Translations under genes and position numbers: made by a program | Notes under the pieces: model-generated | Databases searched by the model: none | Seen by the model: the letters and a program-made list of their open reading frames with translations, nothing else | What the model was told of the DNA's origin: nothing | Origin: JBOHTO01 sp050733695 | GTDB taxonomy: Bacteria; Gemmatimonadota; Gemmatimonadetes; Gemmatimonadales; Gemmatimonadaceae | Direction: 5' to 3' | Assembly (NCBI GenBank): GCA_050733695.1 | Contig: JBOHTO010000070.1 | Coordinates: 1 to 64,000 of the forward strand | Length of the DNA stretch: 64,000 bases | Shown here: positions 32,765 through 41,033 of the stretch, piece by piece | Position numbering within the stretch: position 1 is the stretch's first letter | Layout of the letters: every line of letters starts with the position of its first letter

Positions 32765-33531
32765 GCGACAACAGCTCCGGGATGACCGGGAACGGGCCAG
32801 GCGCGGCAATCGACGGCAGCCCTGCGCACGCCGGACCCTTTGCGATCGCCGGCGCGGGGCGGGGCCTCGGCGAGGACGCGCCGCAGCCGGCGACTCCCAA
32901 GGGCGTCCGCCATCGCGGCGGTGACGCGAATCCCTCGGCCCGCGTACTCGCGGCGCAGTTCGGCGACGCCGTGCGCCGCGTCGACGTCGGCTGGGGCGAG
33001 ACGACTGTGACGATCGAAACCGCACGCGTGCTCGAGATCGTTCGCTGGCTCCATGACGACCCGGAGCAGCAGTACGACTACCTGTCCGATGTCACTGCGG
33101 TGGAGTACCGCGATCTGGAGCAACCGATCGAAGTTGTCTGGCACATTCGCTCGCTCCCTTTCCGCCGGTTCCTCCGGCTCAAGGCCCTGCTCGAGAAGGG
33201 GAAGCCGCTCGTTGTCCAGAGCGTGTGGCCCGTGTACAAGGGCGCCGACTGGCTCGAGCGCGAGTGCTATGACATGTTCGGGATCTCCTTCACGGGACAC
33301 CCCGACCTGCGCCGCATTCTCATGTGGGAGCAGTACGCCGAGGGCTTTCCGCTGCGCAAGGACTTCCCGTTGCGCGGGCGCTTCAGCCGCGCCGAGCAAT
33401 TGAAGCAGGCGCTCGCGGCCAATCCGGAAGCGCGCTACTCGGCGGAAGAGCTCACGATCGCCGACGCGTTCGAGGATATACCCGAGGAGATGCGCGCGCG
33501 TCTCGCCGGCGGTCGGCTGACGGGAGAGTAG
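32761..33531 (+). CDS. nuoC: NADH-quinone oxidoreductase subunit C
   Basis: Peripheral-arm subunit of complex I. The conserved core (about residues 60-225) includes YLSDVTAVEY, GADWLERECYDMFGISFTGHP and RRILM. The first about 55 residues are a glycine- and alanine-rich extension with no homology, giving 256 aa. NuoC and NuoD are separate here, not fused. GTG 32761 overlaps nuoB (GTGA); nuoD follows after one base. Confidence 0.93.
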   Translation: MSDNSSGMTGNGPGAAIDGSPAHAGPFAIAGAGRGLGEDAPQPATPKGVRHRGGDANPSARVLAAQFGDAVRRVDVGWGETTVTIETARVLEIVRWLHDDPEQQYDYLSDVTAVEYRDLEQPIEVVWHIRSLPFRRFLRLKALLEKGKPLVVQSVWPVYKGADWLERECYDMFGISFTGHPDLRRILMWEQYAEGFPLRKDFPLRGRFSRAEQLKQALAANPEARYSAEELTIADAFEDIPEEMRARLAGGRLTGE

Positions 33532-33532
33532 G

Positions 33533-34858
33533 ATGGCGACGACGAAGCGAACGGTCGAGGTCGAGCTGGCCACCACGGGCGTCGACCGCCACGGACGCCC
33601 GCGCCGGGTCCCGCTTGCCGTCGACGAGAGCGGCCAGCGAGTCGATATGGGCGACCATTCGGCCGATCCGGACATCGTGCCGCCCGAGCTGCTGGGCGAT
33701 CACATGCTCATCAACCTCGGACCGCAGCACCCGGCGACGCACGGCGTGCTCAGGCTCGTCCTCGAGCTCGACGGTGAGACGGTCGTCCGCTGCATACCAC
33801 ATATCGGATACCTGCACTGCGGCTTCGAGAAGATCGGGGAGTACCGGCAGTACAATCAGATAATCCCGTGGACCGATCGCGAAGACTACCTGAACTCGAT
33901 CGGCAACAACGTCGCGTTCTCGCTGGGCGCGGAGCGTCTGTTCGGCATCGAGTGCACGGAGCGTTGCGTGGTGCTGCGGGTGATCGCGATGGAGCTCTCG
34001 CGAATCATCTCGCACCTCGTCTGGCTCGGCACCACCTGCATCGACATTGGCGCGTTCACGCCATTCCTCTGGTCGTTCCAGGAGCGCGAGAACGTCTACA
34101 ACCTGCTGGAGCGGTGGGTAGGTGCGCGTCTCACGACCAGCGCCACGCGCGTTGGCGGACTCGCGGCCGACATACCCGAGGGGTGGATGGATGGCCTCCG
34201 CGATTTCATCCGCACGTTTCCGCGCACGATCGATGAAGTGGACAGCATGCTCACCCGCAACGCGATCTGGGTGGGGCGCACGGTGGGGCTCGGCGTGATG
34301 TCCCCGGACGAGGCGATCAATTATGGCCTTTCAGGGCCCATGGCGCGCGCCTCCGGAGTCGCGTGGGACCTGCGGCGCGACAGCCCCTACATGGGCTACG
34401 AGACGTACGACTTCGACATTCCCGTGGGGACCAACGGCGATGTCTACGATCGCTACCTCGTGCGCATGGAGGAGCTCAGGCAGTCGGTTCGCATCCTGCG
34501 ACAGGCGGCTGACCGGCTGCCGGATGGTCCCGTGAACGTCGACGACAACCGCATCATCCTGCCCCCCAAGTCGAAGGCGATGAGCGAGATGGAAGTGATG
34601 ATCCACCACTTCAAGCAGGTGATGGAAGGGCCGCGGCCGCCCATCGGCGAGTCCTACGTCGCGGTGGAGAGCCCCAAGGGAGAGAAGGGATATTACATGG
34701 TTTCCGACGGGACATCGAAGCCAGTGCGCTGGCGCATCCGCCCGCCTTCCTTCGTGAACCTGTCGGCAATCCCGAAGATGGTCGAGGGGCATCTGCTCTC
34801 GGACGTCATCGCGATCAACGCGAGCATCGACATCGTGATGGGGGAGATCGACCGGTGA
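33533..34858 (+). CDS. nuoD: NADH-quinone oxidoreductase subunit D
   Basis: The 49-kDa-type quinone-site subunit, related to NiFe hydrogenase large subunits. Landmarks include NLGPQHPATHGVLR, HIGYLHCGFEK, and DPCPLS-like RIRPPSFVNL near the C-terminus. The 441-aa length is normal; about 45 N-terminal residues are extra. The stop overlaps the nuoE GTG. Confidence 0.95.
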   Translation: MATTKRTVEVELATTGVDRHGRPRRVPLAVDESGQRVDMGDHSADPDIVPPELLGDHMLINLGPQHPATHGVLRLVLELDGETVVRCIPHIGYLHCGFEKIGEYRQYNQIIPWTDREDYLNSIGNNVAFSLGAERLFGIECTERCVVLRVIAMELSRIISHLVWLGTTCIDIGAFTPFLWSFQERENVYNLLERWVGARLTTSATRVGGLAADIPEGWMDGLRDFIRTFPRTIDEVDSMLTRNAIWVGRTVGLGVMSPDEAINYGLSGPMARASGVAWDLRRDSPYMGYETYDFDIPVGTNGDVYDRYLVRMEELRQSVRILRQAADRLPDGPVNVDDNRIILPPKSKAMSEMEVMIHHFKQVMEGPRPPIGESYVAVESPKGEKGYYMVSDGTSKPVRWRIRPPSFVNLSAIPKMVEGHLLSDVIAINASIDIVMGEIDR

Positions 34859-35412
34859 GTCGCCACGAGATGGGCGGAACGCATGCCGAGGCGCACGCCT
34901 CTCACGGGAGTGGCGGCCATGGTCATCCTGAGGAGTACCAGCCGGTGTTCACCGGCGAGCGTCGCAAGGATATCGACGCACTGCTCGTTCGCTATCCGAC
35001 GAGAATGGCGGCTCTTCTGCCCGCACTCTGGATCGTGCAGGAAGAACGCGGCTGGGTGAGCGAGCGAGCGATGACGGAGGTCGCCGAGCTGCTCAGCCTC
35101 ACGCCGGCGTACGTGAAGGGCGTGGTGACATTCTATACCATGTACCACCAGCACCCTGTTGGGCGGTATTTCATCCAGGTGTGCACGACATCGCCCTGCG
35201 GCATCTGCGGAGCGGAGGATGTCGTGAAGGCCTTCCTCAAGCATACCGGCTGCGGGGAACTGGGCGTGACGTCCGACGACGGTCGTTTCACCGTGATCGA
35301 GGTGGAATGCCTGGGCGCGTGTGGCTTCGCCACGCCCGTGATGATCAACTCCGAGTTCGTGGAGTCGGTGAAGGCCGGCTCCGTCCCGGACCTTCTCGCC
35401 AAACTGCACTGA
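34855..35412 (+). CDS. nuoE: NADH-quinone oxidoreductase subunit E
   Basis: The 24-kDa-type subunit with a 2Fe-2S cluster. Ligands are C-x4-C (CTTSPC) and C-x3-C (CLGAC) in VECLGACGFATP. A histidine-rich N-terminus (HEMGGTHAEAHASHGSGGHG) is unusual and could bind metal. Length 185 aa. Its stop overlaps the nuoF ATG by one base (TGATG). Confidence 0.94.
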   Translation: MSRHEMGGTHAEAHASHGSGGHGHPEEYQPVFTGERRKDIDALLVRYPTRMAALLPALWIVQEERGWVSERAMTEVAELLSLTPAYVKGVVTFYTMYHQHPVGRYFIQVCTTSPCGICGAEDVVKAFLKHTGCGELGVTSDDGRFTVIEVECLGACGFATPVMINSEFVESVKAGSVPDLLAKLH

Positions 35413-36725
35413 TGGGCTTTCCCCACAGGATTCACGATCGGGAGACGCCGGTGCTCTCACGCCATTTCGGCGATCCCGACGCGCGCTCGCTCGCGGGCTG
35501 GCGGCAGCGCGGCGGCTACCGGGCGCTCGAGCAGGCCCTGGCCATGTCCCCGGCCGATATCGTCGGCGTGGTGAAGGAGTCGGGCCTTCGCGGGCGCGGC
35601 GGTGCCGGGTTCCCGACCGGAATGAAGTGGTCGTTCATGAAGCCGGGAGACGGCAAGGCGCATTACCTCCTCTGCAACGCGGACGAATCCGAGCCCGGTA
35701 CCTTCAAGGATCGCGAGATCATGCGCTGGACTCCGCACGCGCTCGTCGAGGGGTGCGCGATCGGGTCGTACGCGATAGGCGCCGAAACGTGCTACATCTA
35801 CATCCGCGGGGAATTCACCGAGCCGCTGCACTGGATGGAGGCCGCCGTGCGCGAGGCATACGCCGACGGCATCCTCGGCCGCAACGCCATGGGCACGGGC
35901 AAGCACATCGACATGCATGTGCACAAGGGCGCCGGTGCCTATATCTGTGGTGAGGAAACCGCGCTCATGAACTCGCTGGAGGGGCGCCGCGGAAACCCGC
36001 GCATCAAGCCACCTTTTCCGGCGGTCGCGGGAGTGTTCGGCAAGCCGACGACCATCAACAACGTGGAGACTCTGGCCGCAATACCGCAGATCATCACGAA
36101 CGGCGCCGAGTGGTACAGGGGCATGTCACTCTCGAATCCGAAGAGTGCGGGGACAAAACTCTTCTCCGTGTGCGGCAACATCGCGCGACCTGGAAACTAC
36201 GAAGTGGTCATGGGCTTCCCCTTCGGCGAATTCATACACGATCTCTGCGGCGGGGCGCTGCCCGGCCGGAAGCTCAAGGCCGTGATTCCGGGTGGTGCGT
36301 CCGTTCCCATCCAGACCATTGAGGAAGCCGAGTCGACGCGCATGGACTACGAGGGATTCGTCGAAGGGGGAACGATGCTCGGCTCCGGCGGAGTCATCGT
36401 GATCGATGACGCGCAGTGCATGGTGAAGCAGATCGCCCGTCTGGCGCGCTTCTTCGCCCACGAGAGCTGCGCCCAGTGCACACAGTGCCGCGAAGGCACC
36501 GCGTGGGTCACGCGGATCCTCGAGCGCATGGAGGCCGGCGGAGGAACGCTGGAGGACCTGGACACCCTTCTCGAAGTGTCCGACAGCATGACGGGGACGA
36601 CGATCTGCGTGCTCAGTGATTCCTGCGCGACGCCGATCGTTTCAGGAATCGCGAAGTTCCGCGACGAGTTCGAGGCCCACATCACGCAGAAGCGCTGTCC
36701 GATCCGCGCGGCGGCAGCGGCCTGA
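35412..36725 (+). CDS. nuoF: NADH-quinone oxidoreductase subunit F
   Basis: NADH-oxidising subunit holding FMN and a 4Fe-4S cluster. The FMN/NADH region has GLRGRGGAGFPTGMKW and NADESEPGTFKDRE. The cluster ligands are in ESCAQCTQCREG plus a later Cys. At 437 aa the length is normal. ATG 35412 is chosen because it gives the standard MGFPHRIHDRET start; the open frame extends back into nuoE. TGATG junctions connect both neighbours. Confidence 0.96.
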   Translation: MGFPHRIHDRETPVLSRHFGDPDARSLAGWRQRGGYRALEQALAMSPADIVGVVKESGLRGRGGAGFPTGMKWSFMKPGDGKAHYLLCNADESEPGTFKDREIMRWTPHALVEGCAIGSYAIGAETCYIYIRGEFTEPLHWMEAAVREAYADGILGRNAMGTGKHIDMHVHKGAGAYICGEETALMNSLEGRRGNPRIKPPFPAVAGVFGKPTTINNVETLAAIPQIITNGAEWYRGMSLSNPKSAGTKLFSVCGNIARPGNYEVVMGFPFGEFIHDLCGGALPGRKLKAVIPGGASVPIQTIEEAESTRMDYEGFVEGGTMLGSGGVIVIDDAQCMVKQIARLARFFAHESCAQCTQCREGTAWVTRILERMEAGGGTLEDLDTLLEVSDSMTGTTICVLSDSCATPIVSGIAKFRDEFEAHITQKRCPIRAAAAA

Positions 36726-38413
36726 TGACCGATCCCAAACTGATAAATATCACGGTCGAGGGACGGGCGGTCAGCGTGCCGGAGGGTACCTCCATCCTCG
36801 AGGCGGCCAAGCACGCGGGTATCCTGATTCCGCACTACTGCTACCACCCCGGTCTCCCCGTGGCCGGCGTGTGCCGCATGTGCCTCGTGGAGGTGGAGAA
36901 GGCACCCAAGCTTGCTCCGGCCTGCGCGACTGCCGTTGCCGACGGCCAGGTCGTGAACGTGTACACGGACAGGGCGCTGGAAGCGCGCAAGGGAGTCCTC
37001 GAGCTCCTGCTCATCAATCATCCGCTGGACTGCCCCATCTGCGACCAGGCCGGCGAATGCGAACTGCAGGACTACACGTTCCAGGAAGGGCGGGCCGAGT
37101 CGCGCTACATGGAGTCCAAGCGGTTCAATCCGGTCGAGGATTTCGGCGGCGATGTCCTGTACGTTCCCAACCGGTGCATCCTCTGCACGCGCTGCGTGAG
37201 GTTCATGGACGATGTCGCCCACGACCCCGTGCTCAACGTGAGCGAGCGCGGGGATCGCGCGCTGATCGGCAAGTTCGAAGGGGCCGACCTGACGAATCCA
37301 TGGGCCGGCAACGTCGTCGAGCTCTGTCCCGTTGGAGCTCTGCTCTCCAAGGATTTCCTCAACAAGGCGCGCGCCTGGGAGCTCGACCGGGCGGCTTCCG
37401 TCTGCCCCAACTGCACGCAGGGATGCAACACGGTGGTCGAGACACGGGACAACGTCGTCGTCCGCCTCAAGGCTCGGCCGAACGACGAGGTCAACGGCTA
37501 CTTCATGTGCGATCATGGGCGGCTGGACTATCGCTGGCTCAACCGCCGCGACCGGGTCACCGGCCCCATGGCGCGGCCGCGCGCAAACGGAAGCGGCGCC
37601 GGAGTGGATCGGGTCAACGGTGCAGACAGTGAGGGCGAACTGACAGCGGCTGACTGGGAGATCGCGCTCGAGGCAGCAGCCCGCATGCTGTCCGACAGGC
37701 GGGCGTTCGTGCTCGCGTCGCCGATGCTGTCCAACGAGTCGCTGTATCTTCTCTCGCAGCTCGTGGCGAAGACCGGTGGGCGCGGAGTATTCCGAGTGGA
37801 AACAGGACCGGAGGCGCCGCTCCCGGGTGTCGCCGACCTCGCCCTTCGCGCGGACCGTGCGGCGAACGTCGATGGTGCGGAACTGCTCGGCTTCCGCCGG
37901 AGCGACAGCCCCCTCGATGATCTGCAGCAGGGTGACGTCCTTGTCGTGGCTGACGATGATCTCGATGGCCTGGATACGGCTGCGCTCGCCCGGGCGTCCG
38001 CCATGCTCGTGATCGGCACGACGCACCCGGCCGCCGCCCACCGGGCATCGGTCGTCCTCCCGACCACCAACATGAGCGAGGAGGAGGGAACCTTCGTGAA
38101 TGTTCGCGGTCGCGTACAGCGTTACTTTCAGGCACGGTCCGGGCCGGGTGTGGCGCGACCAGCGTGGTATGTGCTGTCGGAGCTTCTCGCCTCGATGGGT
38201 GAACGCACCGGCTACGCCATACCATCCGCGGCATTCGCTGCACTCGCCGCGGCGCGCCCCGAGTTCGCTGGCATGAGCTACGATTCTCTCGGTAGCCGCG
38301 GCGCCGTGGTCACGAGCGAGCGGTACCGCAGAGATCCACAGCCGGCGGCTGTAGGTACGGGCGCAGGTGCTGGTTCGGGCGCAAGTGGGACAGAGCAGCC
38401 GGGCGCTCCATGA
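36725..38413 (+). CDS. nuoG: NADH-quinone oxidoreductase subunit G
   Basis: The 75-kDa-type electron-relay subunit. It has a 2Fe-2S ferredoxin domain (ligands in HYCYHPGL and CRMC), the His-Cys-rich domain (CPICDQAGEC), the 4Fe-4S region (RCILCTRC), and a C-x2-C-x3-C set (CPNCTQGC) with a later Cys, the extra N7-type cluster site. At 562 aa it is shorter than the 780-900 aa of many NuoG, as the molybdopterin-like domain is reduced. A Gly/Ala-rich tail ends it. ATGA overlap with nuoH. Confidence 0.93.
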   Translation: MTDPKLINITVEGRAVSVPEGTSILEAAKHAGILIPHYCYHPGLPVAGVCRMCLVEVEKAPKLAPACATAVADGQVVNVYTDRALEARKGVLELLLINHPLDCPICDQAGECELQDYTFQEGRAESRYMESKRFNPVEDFGGDVLYVPNRCILCTRCVRFMDDVAHDPVLNVSERGDRALIGKFEGADLTNPWAGNVVELCPVGALLSKDFLNKARAWELDRAASVCPNCTQGCNTVVETRDNVVVRLKARPNDEVNGYFMCDHGRLDYRWLNRRDRVTGPMARPRANGSGAGVDRVNGADSEGELTAADWEIALEAAARMLSDRRAFVLASPMLSNESLYLLSQLVAKTGGRGVFRVETGPEAPLPGVADLALRADRAANVDGAELLGFRRSDSPLDDLQQGDVLVVADDDLDGLDTAALARASAMLVIGTTHPAAAHRASVVLPTTNMSEEEGTFVNVRGRVQRYFQARSGPGVARPAWYVLSELLASMGERTGYAIPSAAFAALAAARPEFAGMSYDSLGSRGAVVTSERYRRDPQPAAVGTGAGAGSGASGTEQPGAP

Positions 38414-39711
38414 TCGTATCCGGGCCGGCTCCGATCGCCCTGCTGCAGTTGGCTGATCCCATGCAGCCGCCGCCGAGCACCACGATCTTTCTCATCGCGA
38501 CCGTGATCAAGATGCTGCTTGTCTTCACGGTCTACATGGTGGGCGTCGCGCTGCTCACGCTCGCCGAGCGCAAGATCTCGGCGTGGATACAGGATCGACA
38601 CGGCCCGAACCGCGTGGGACCGTGGGGTCTGCTGCAGCCGGCCGCGGACGGCCTCAAGAACATCATGAAGGAGGAGACGTACCCTGCCGAGGCGAACAAG
38701 ACGCTGTTCGTCCTCGCTCCGGTCATCGCTTTCATCCCGGCACTTATCACATGGGCCGTGATTCCGTTCGCGGCACCGTGGCCCAGTCCCTGGGGAAGGA
38801 TCGACATGGTGCTCGCCGATCTTCCGATCGGTTTCCTCTATATCATAGCTCTCGCCTCGCTCGGGGTGTACGGCATCGTGCTCGCCGGCTGGGCTTCCAA
38901 CAACAAGTACTCTCTACTGGGTGGCCTGCGGGCGAGCGCGCAGATGGTCTCCTACGAGATCGCGCTCACGATGTCGCTGATTCCCGTGCTGCTGCTGGCC
39001 GGGAACGTGAGTCTCACGGCCATCGTGCAGCAGCAGGGTTGGGGACTGTACAACGCCCTCACGCTCAGCGTGGCCTGCTTTGTCTTCCTCGTCGCATCCT
39101 TCGCGGAGACCAACCGGCTGCCGTTCGATCTCCCGGAGGCGGAATCCGAACTGATCGCGGGCTACCACAGCGAATACAGCGCGATGAAGTTCTCGCTCTT
39201 CTTCATCGCCGAGTATGCCAACATGGTGACGGCGAGCGCGCTCATGGTGACGCTCTTCTTCGGTGGCTGGGACATTCCCTTCTGGGCGAGGGACAACAAC
39301 GGTCCGTGGGCGTGGTGGATCACGCTGCTGACGCTTGGCGCCTTCGCGGTCAAGGTCGTCTTCTTTCTGTTCCTGTTCATGTGGGTGCGCTGGACGCTTC
39401 CGCGATTCCGCTACGATCAGCTCATGTCCCTTGGCTGGAAGTTCATGCTGCCACTCGCGCTCGGGTACATCGTCATCATCGCGTCGGCCATCCTGGGCCT
39501 GGACGCCGCGGGCATCGAGCGCGGCAACATGTTCGGCGTGATGCTGCTGGCCCTGAACATCGTTCTCGTACTCGTACTCTTCGTGATGCTCGATCGCGGA
39601 CGCATCGTCAGCCCTGCCAGCTCGCGCCTCTCGGCGGCCGAGCTCGCATCGCTGAGGTCGCGCAGCAGGCGCGAGGTCGTGCCCGCCACCGCCGGGAGCG
39701 CTGGAGACTGA
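38410..39711 (+). CDS. nuoH: NADH-quinone oxidoreductase subunit H
   Basis: Multi-helix membrane subunit contributing to the quinone chamber. The conserved RHGPNRVGPWGLLQPAADGLK and ETNRLPFDLPEAESELIAGY (each quoted in part) are intact. The 433-aa length exceeds the usual 320-350 because of an extra C-terminal helix and a serine/arginine-rich tail. nuoI follows after one base. Confidence 0.95.
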   Translation: MIVSGPAPIALLQLADPMQPPPSTTIFLIATVIKMLLVFTVYMVGVALLTLAERKISAWIQDRHGPNRVGPWGLLQPAADGLKNIMKEETYPAEANKTLFVLAPVIAFIPALITWAVIPFAAPWPSPWGRIDMVLADLPIGFLYIIALASLGVYGIVLAGWASNNKYSLLGGLRASAQMVSYEIALTMSLIPVLLLAGNVSLTAIVQQQGWGLYNALTLSVACFVFLVASFAETNRLPFDLPEAESELIAGYHSEYSAMKFSLFFIAEYANMVTASALMVTLFFGGWDIPFWARDNNGPWAWWITLLTLGAFAVKVVFFLFLFMWVRWTLPRFRYDQLMSLGWKFMLPLALGYIVIIASAILGLDAAGIERGNMFGVMLLALNIVLVLVLFVMLDRGRIVSPASSRLSAAELASLRSRSRREVVPATAGSAGD

Positions 39712-39712
39712 A

Positions 39713-40210
39713 ATGGCGATAGGAGTCAAGGTTCTGGAGCGACCCGTCGAACAGGTGAGCTACGTGCGCGCGACGCTCGGCGGGCTGGCGCGCACGTTCA
39801 GGCATCTCGTTGATCCCCACAAGGTGACGGTCCAGTACCCCGAGGTGAAATGGCAGATCTCGCCTCGCTGGCGTGGAACGCACCGCATGCTCACGACGGA
39901 GGACGGCAAGGCGAAGTGTGTTGCCTGCGGGCTCTGTCCCACCGTGTGTCCGGCGAACTGCATCAAGCTCGTTCCCGGTGAGGATGAGAAGGGCAACCGT
40001 TACCCGCTGGTGTTCGAGATCGACGAGTTCCGCTGCATCTTCTGCGGCTATTGCCAGGAAGTCTGCCCGGAGGAGGCAATACATGTCGGAAGGCACTATG
40101 AGAACTCCGAGTACAGCCGGGAAGGATTCGTATACGATCTCGAGCGGCTGATGGCGCAGACGCATCCGGTGTGCGAGATGTGGGATCCCGCCGACCCGAG
40201 CGGCGAGTGA
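39713..40210 (+). CDS. nuoI: NADH-quinone oxidoreductase subunit I
   Basis: Ferredoxin-like subunit with two 4Fe-4S clusters (N6a, N6b). The ligand sets are CVACGLCPTVCP and CIFCGYCQEVCPEEAI. Length 165 aa. The stop overlaps the nuoJ GTG. Confidence 0.95.
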   Translation: MAIGVKVLERPVEQVSYVRATLGGLARTFRHLVDPHKVTVQYPEVKWQISPRWRGTHRMLTTEDGKAKCVACGLCPTVCPANCIKLVPGEDEKGNRYPLVFEIDEFRCIFCGYCQEVCPEEAIHVGRHYENSEYSREGFVYDLERLMAQTHPVCEMWDPADPSGE

Positions 40211-40740
40211 CCTACCCGCTCTTCTACACGTTCCATTTCTACCTCTTCGGGCTGATAGCCGTTGCATCGGCCATCGCCTTCGTCACACGCCGGAGTCCGG
40301 TGGCAGCGGCGCTCTGGCTGGTCGCGACTCTCTTCTCTCTCGCGGCCATGTTCGTTCTGCTCGATGCCGAATTCATTGCGGCGATCCAGATACTCGTCTA
40401 CGCCGGGGCGATCATGGTCGTCTTCCTGTTCGTGATCATGCTGCTGAATCTCGGCCAGGGCGGCGCGGTGACCGACGCACGCGGGCTGTGGCCGCGTCTC
40501 GCGGCCGGTGCGGTTGGTCTCGTCCTGCTCACCCAGGTACTCGTGCTGGCCCGGTCGGAGCTTCCCGAGTCTCTCTTCATACCGGCGGGGCGCACCGCCG
40601 AAGAGGTGGCCCGGTCCGGCGTCGTGACGCCCTTTGCGGCGCCGCTCTTTCGCGAGTACCTCCTGGCGTTCGAGATCACCAGCATCCTGCTGCTCACGGC
40701 GATCGTCGGCGCGGTCGTCCTCGCGCGGCGAGCAGACTGA
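40207..40740 (+). CDS. nuoJ: NADH-quinone oxidoreductase subunit J
   Basis: Membrane subunit with five predicted helices. The conserved segment AIQILVYAGAIMVVFLFVIML (in part) marks the third helix. I start at GTG 40207 (GTGA overlap with nuoI), giving 177 aa; an upstream in-frame start would run through nuoI. TGATG junction with nuoK. Confidence 0.93.
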   Translation: MTYPLFYTFHFYLFGLIAVASAIAFVTRRSPVAAALWLVATLFSLAAMFVLLDAEFIAAIQILVYAGAIMVVFLFVIMLLNLGQGGAVTDARGLWPRLAAGAVGLVLLTQVLVLARSELPESLFIPAGRTAEEVARSGVVTPFAAPLFREYLLAFEITSILLLTAIVGAVVLARRAD

Positions 40741-41033
40741 TGCTGGCCGAGTCTCTCTTCTTCTCCGCCGTCCTCTTCGTGATCGGCGTGATCGGCGTGC
40801 TCACGCGCAGGAACGCCATCATTGTCTTCATGTGCATCGAGCTCATGCTCAATGCGGTGAATCTGACTTTCATCGCGTTCGCCCGTGTGTATGGAGCCGC
40901 AGGACAGGTCTTCGTGTTCTTCGTGATGACCGTTGCAGCGGCTGAAGCGGCCGTGGGGCTGGCGATCATCATCGCGCTCTACCGCCACCGGCAGACGGTC
41001 GATCTGCAGCAGATCAATCTCCTCAAGGGATGA
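40740..41033 (+). CDS. nuoK: NADH-quinone oxidoreductase subunit K
   Basis: Three-helix antiporter-related subunit of 97 aa. The two membrane glutamates used in proton translocation are present, E34 (FMCIELMLN) and E69 (AAAEAAVGLA). ATG 40740 overlaps the nuoJ stop by one base and is the first start that gives homology. ATGA overlap with nuoL. Confidence 0.95.
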   Translation: MLAESLFFSAVLFVIGVIGVLTRRNAIIVFMCIELMLNAVNLTFIAFARVYGAAGQVFVFFVMTVAAAEAAVGLAIIIALYRHRQTVDLQQINLLKG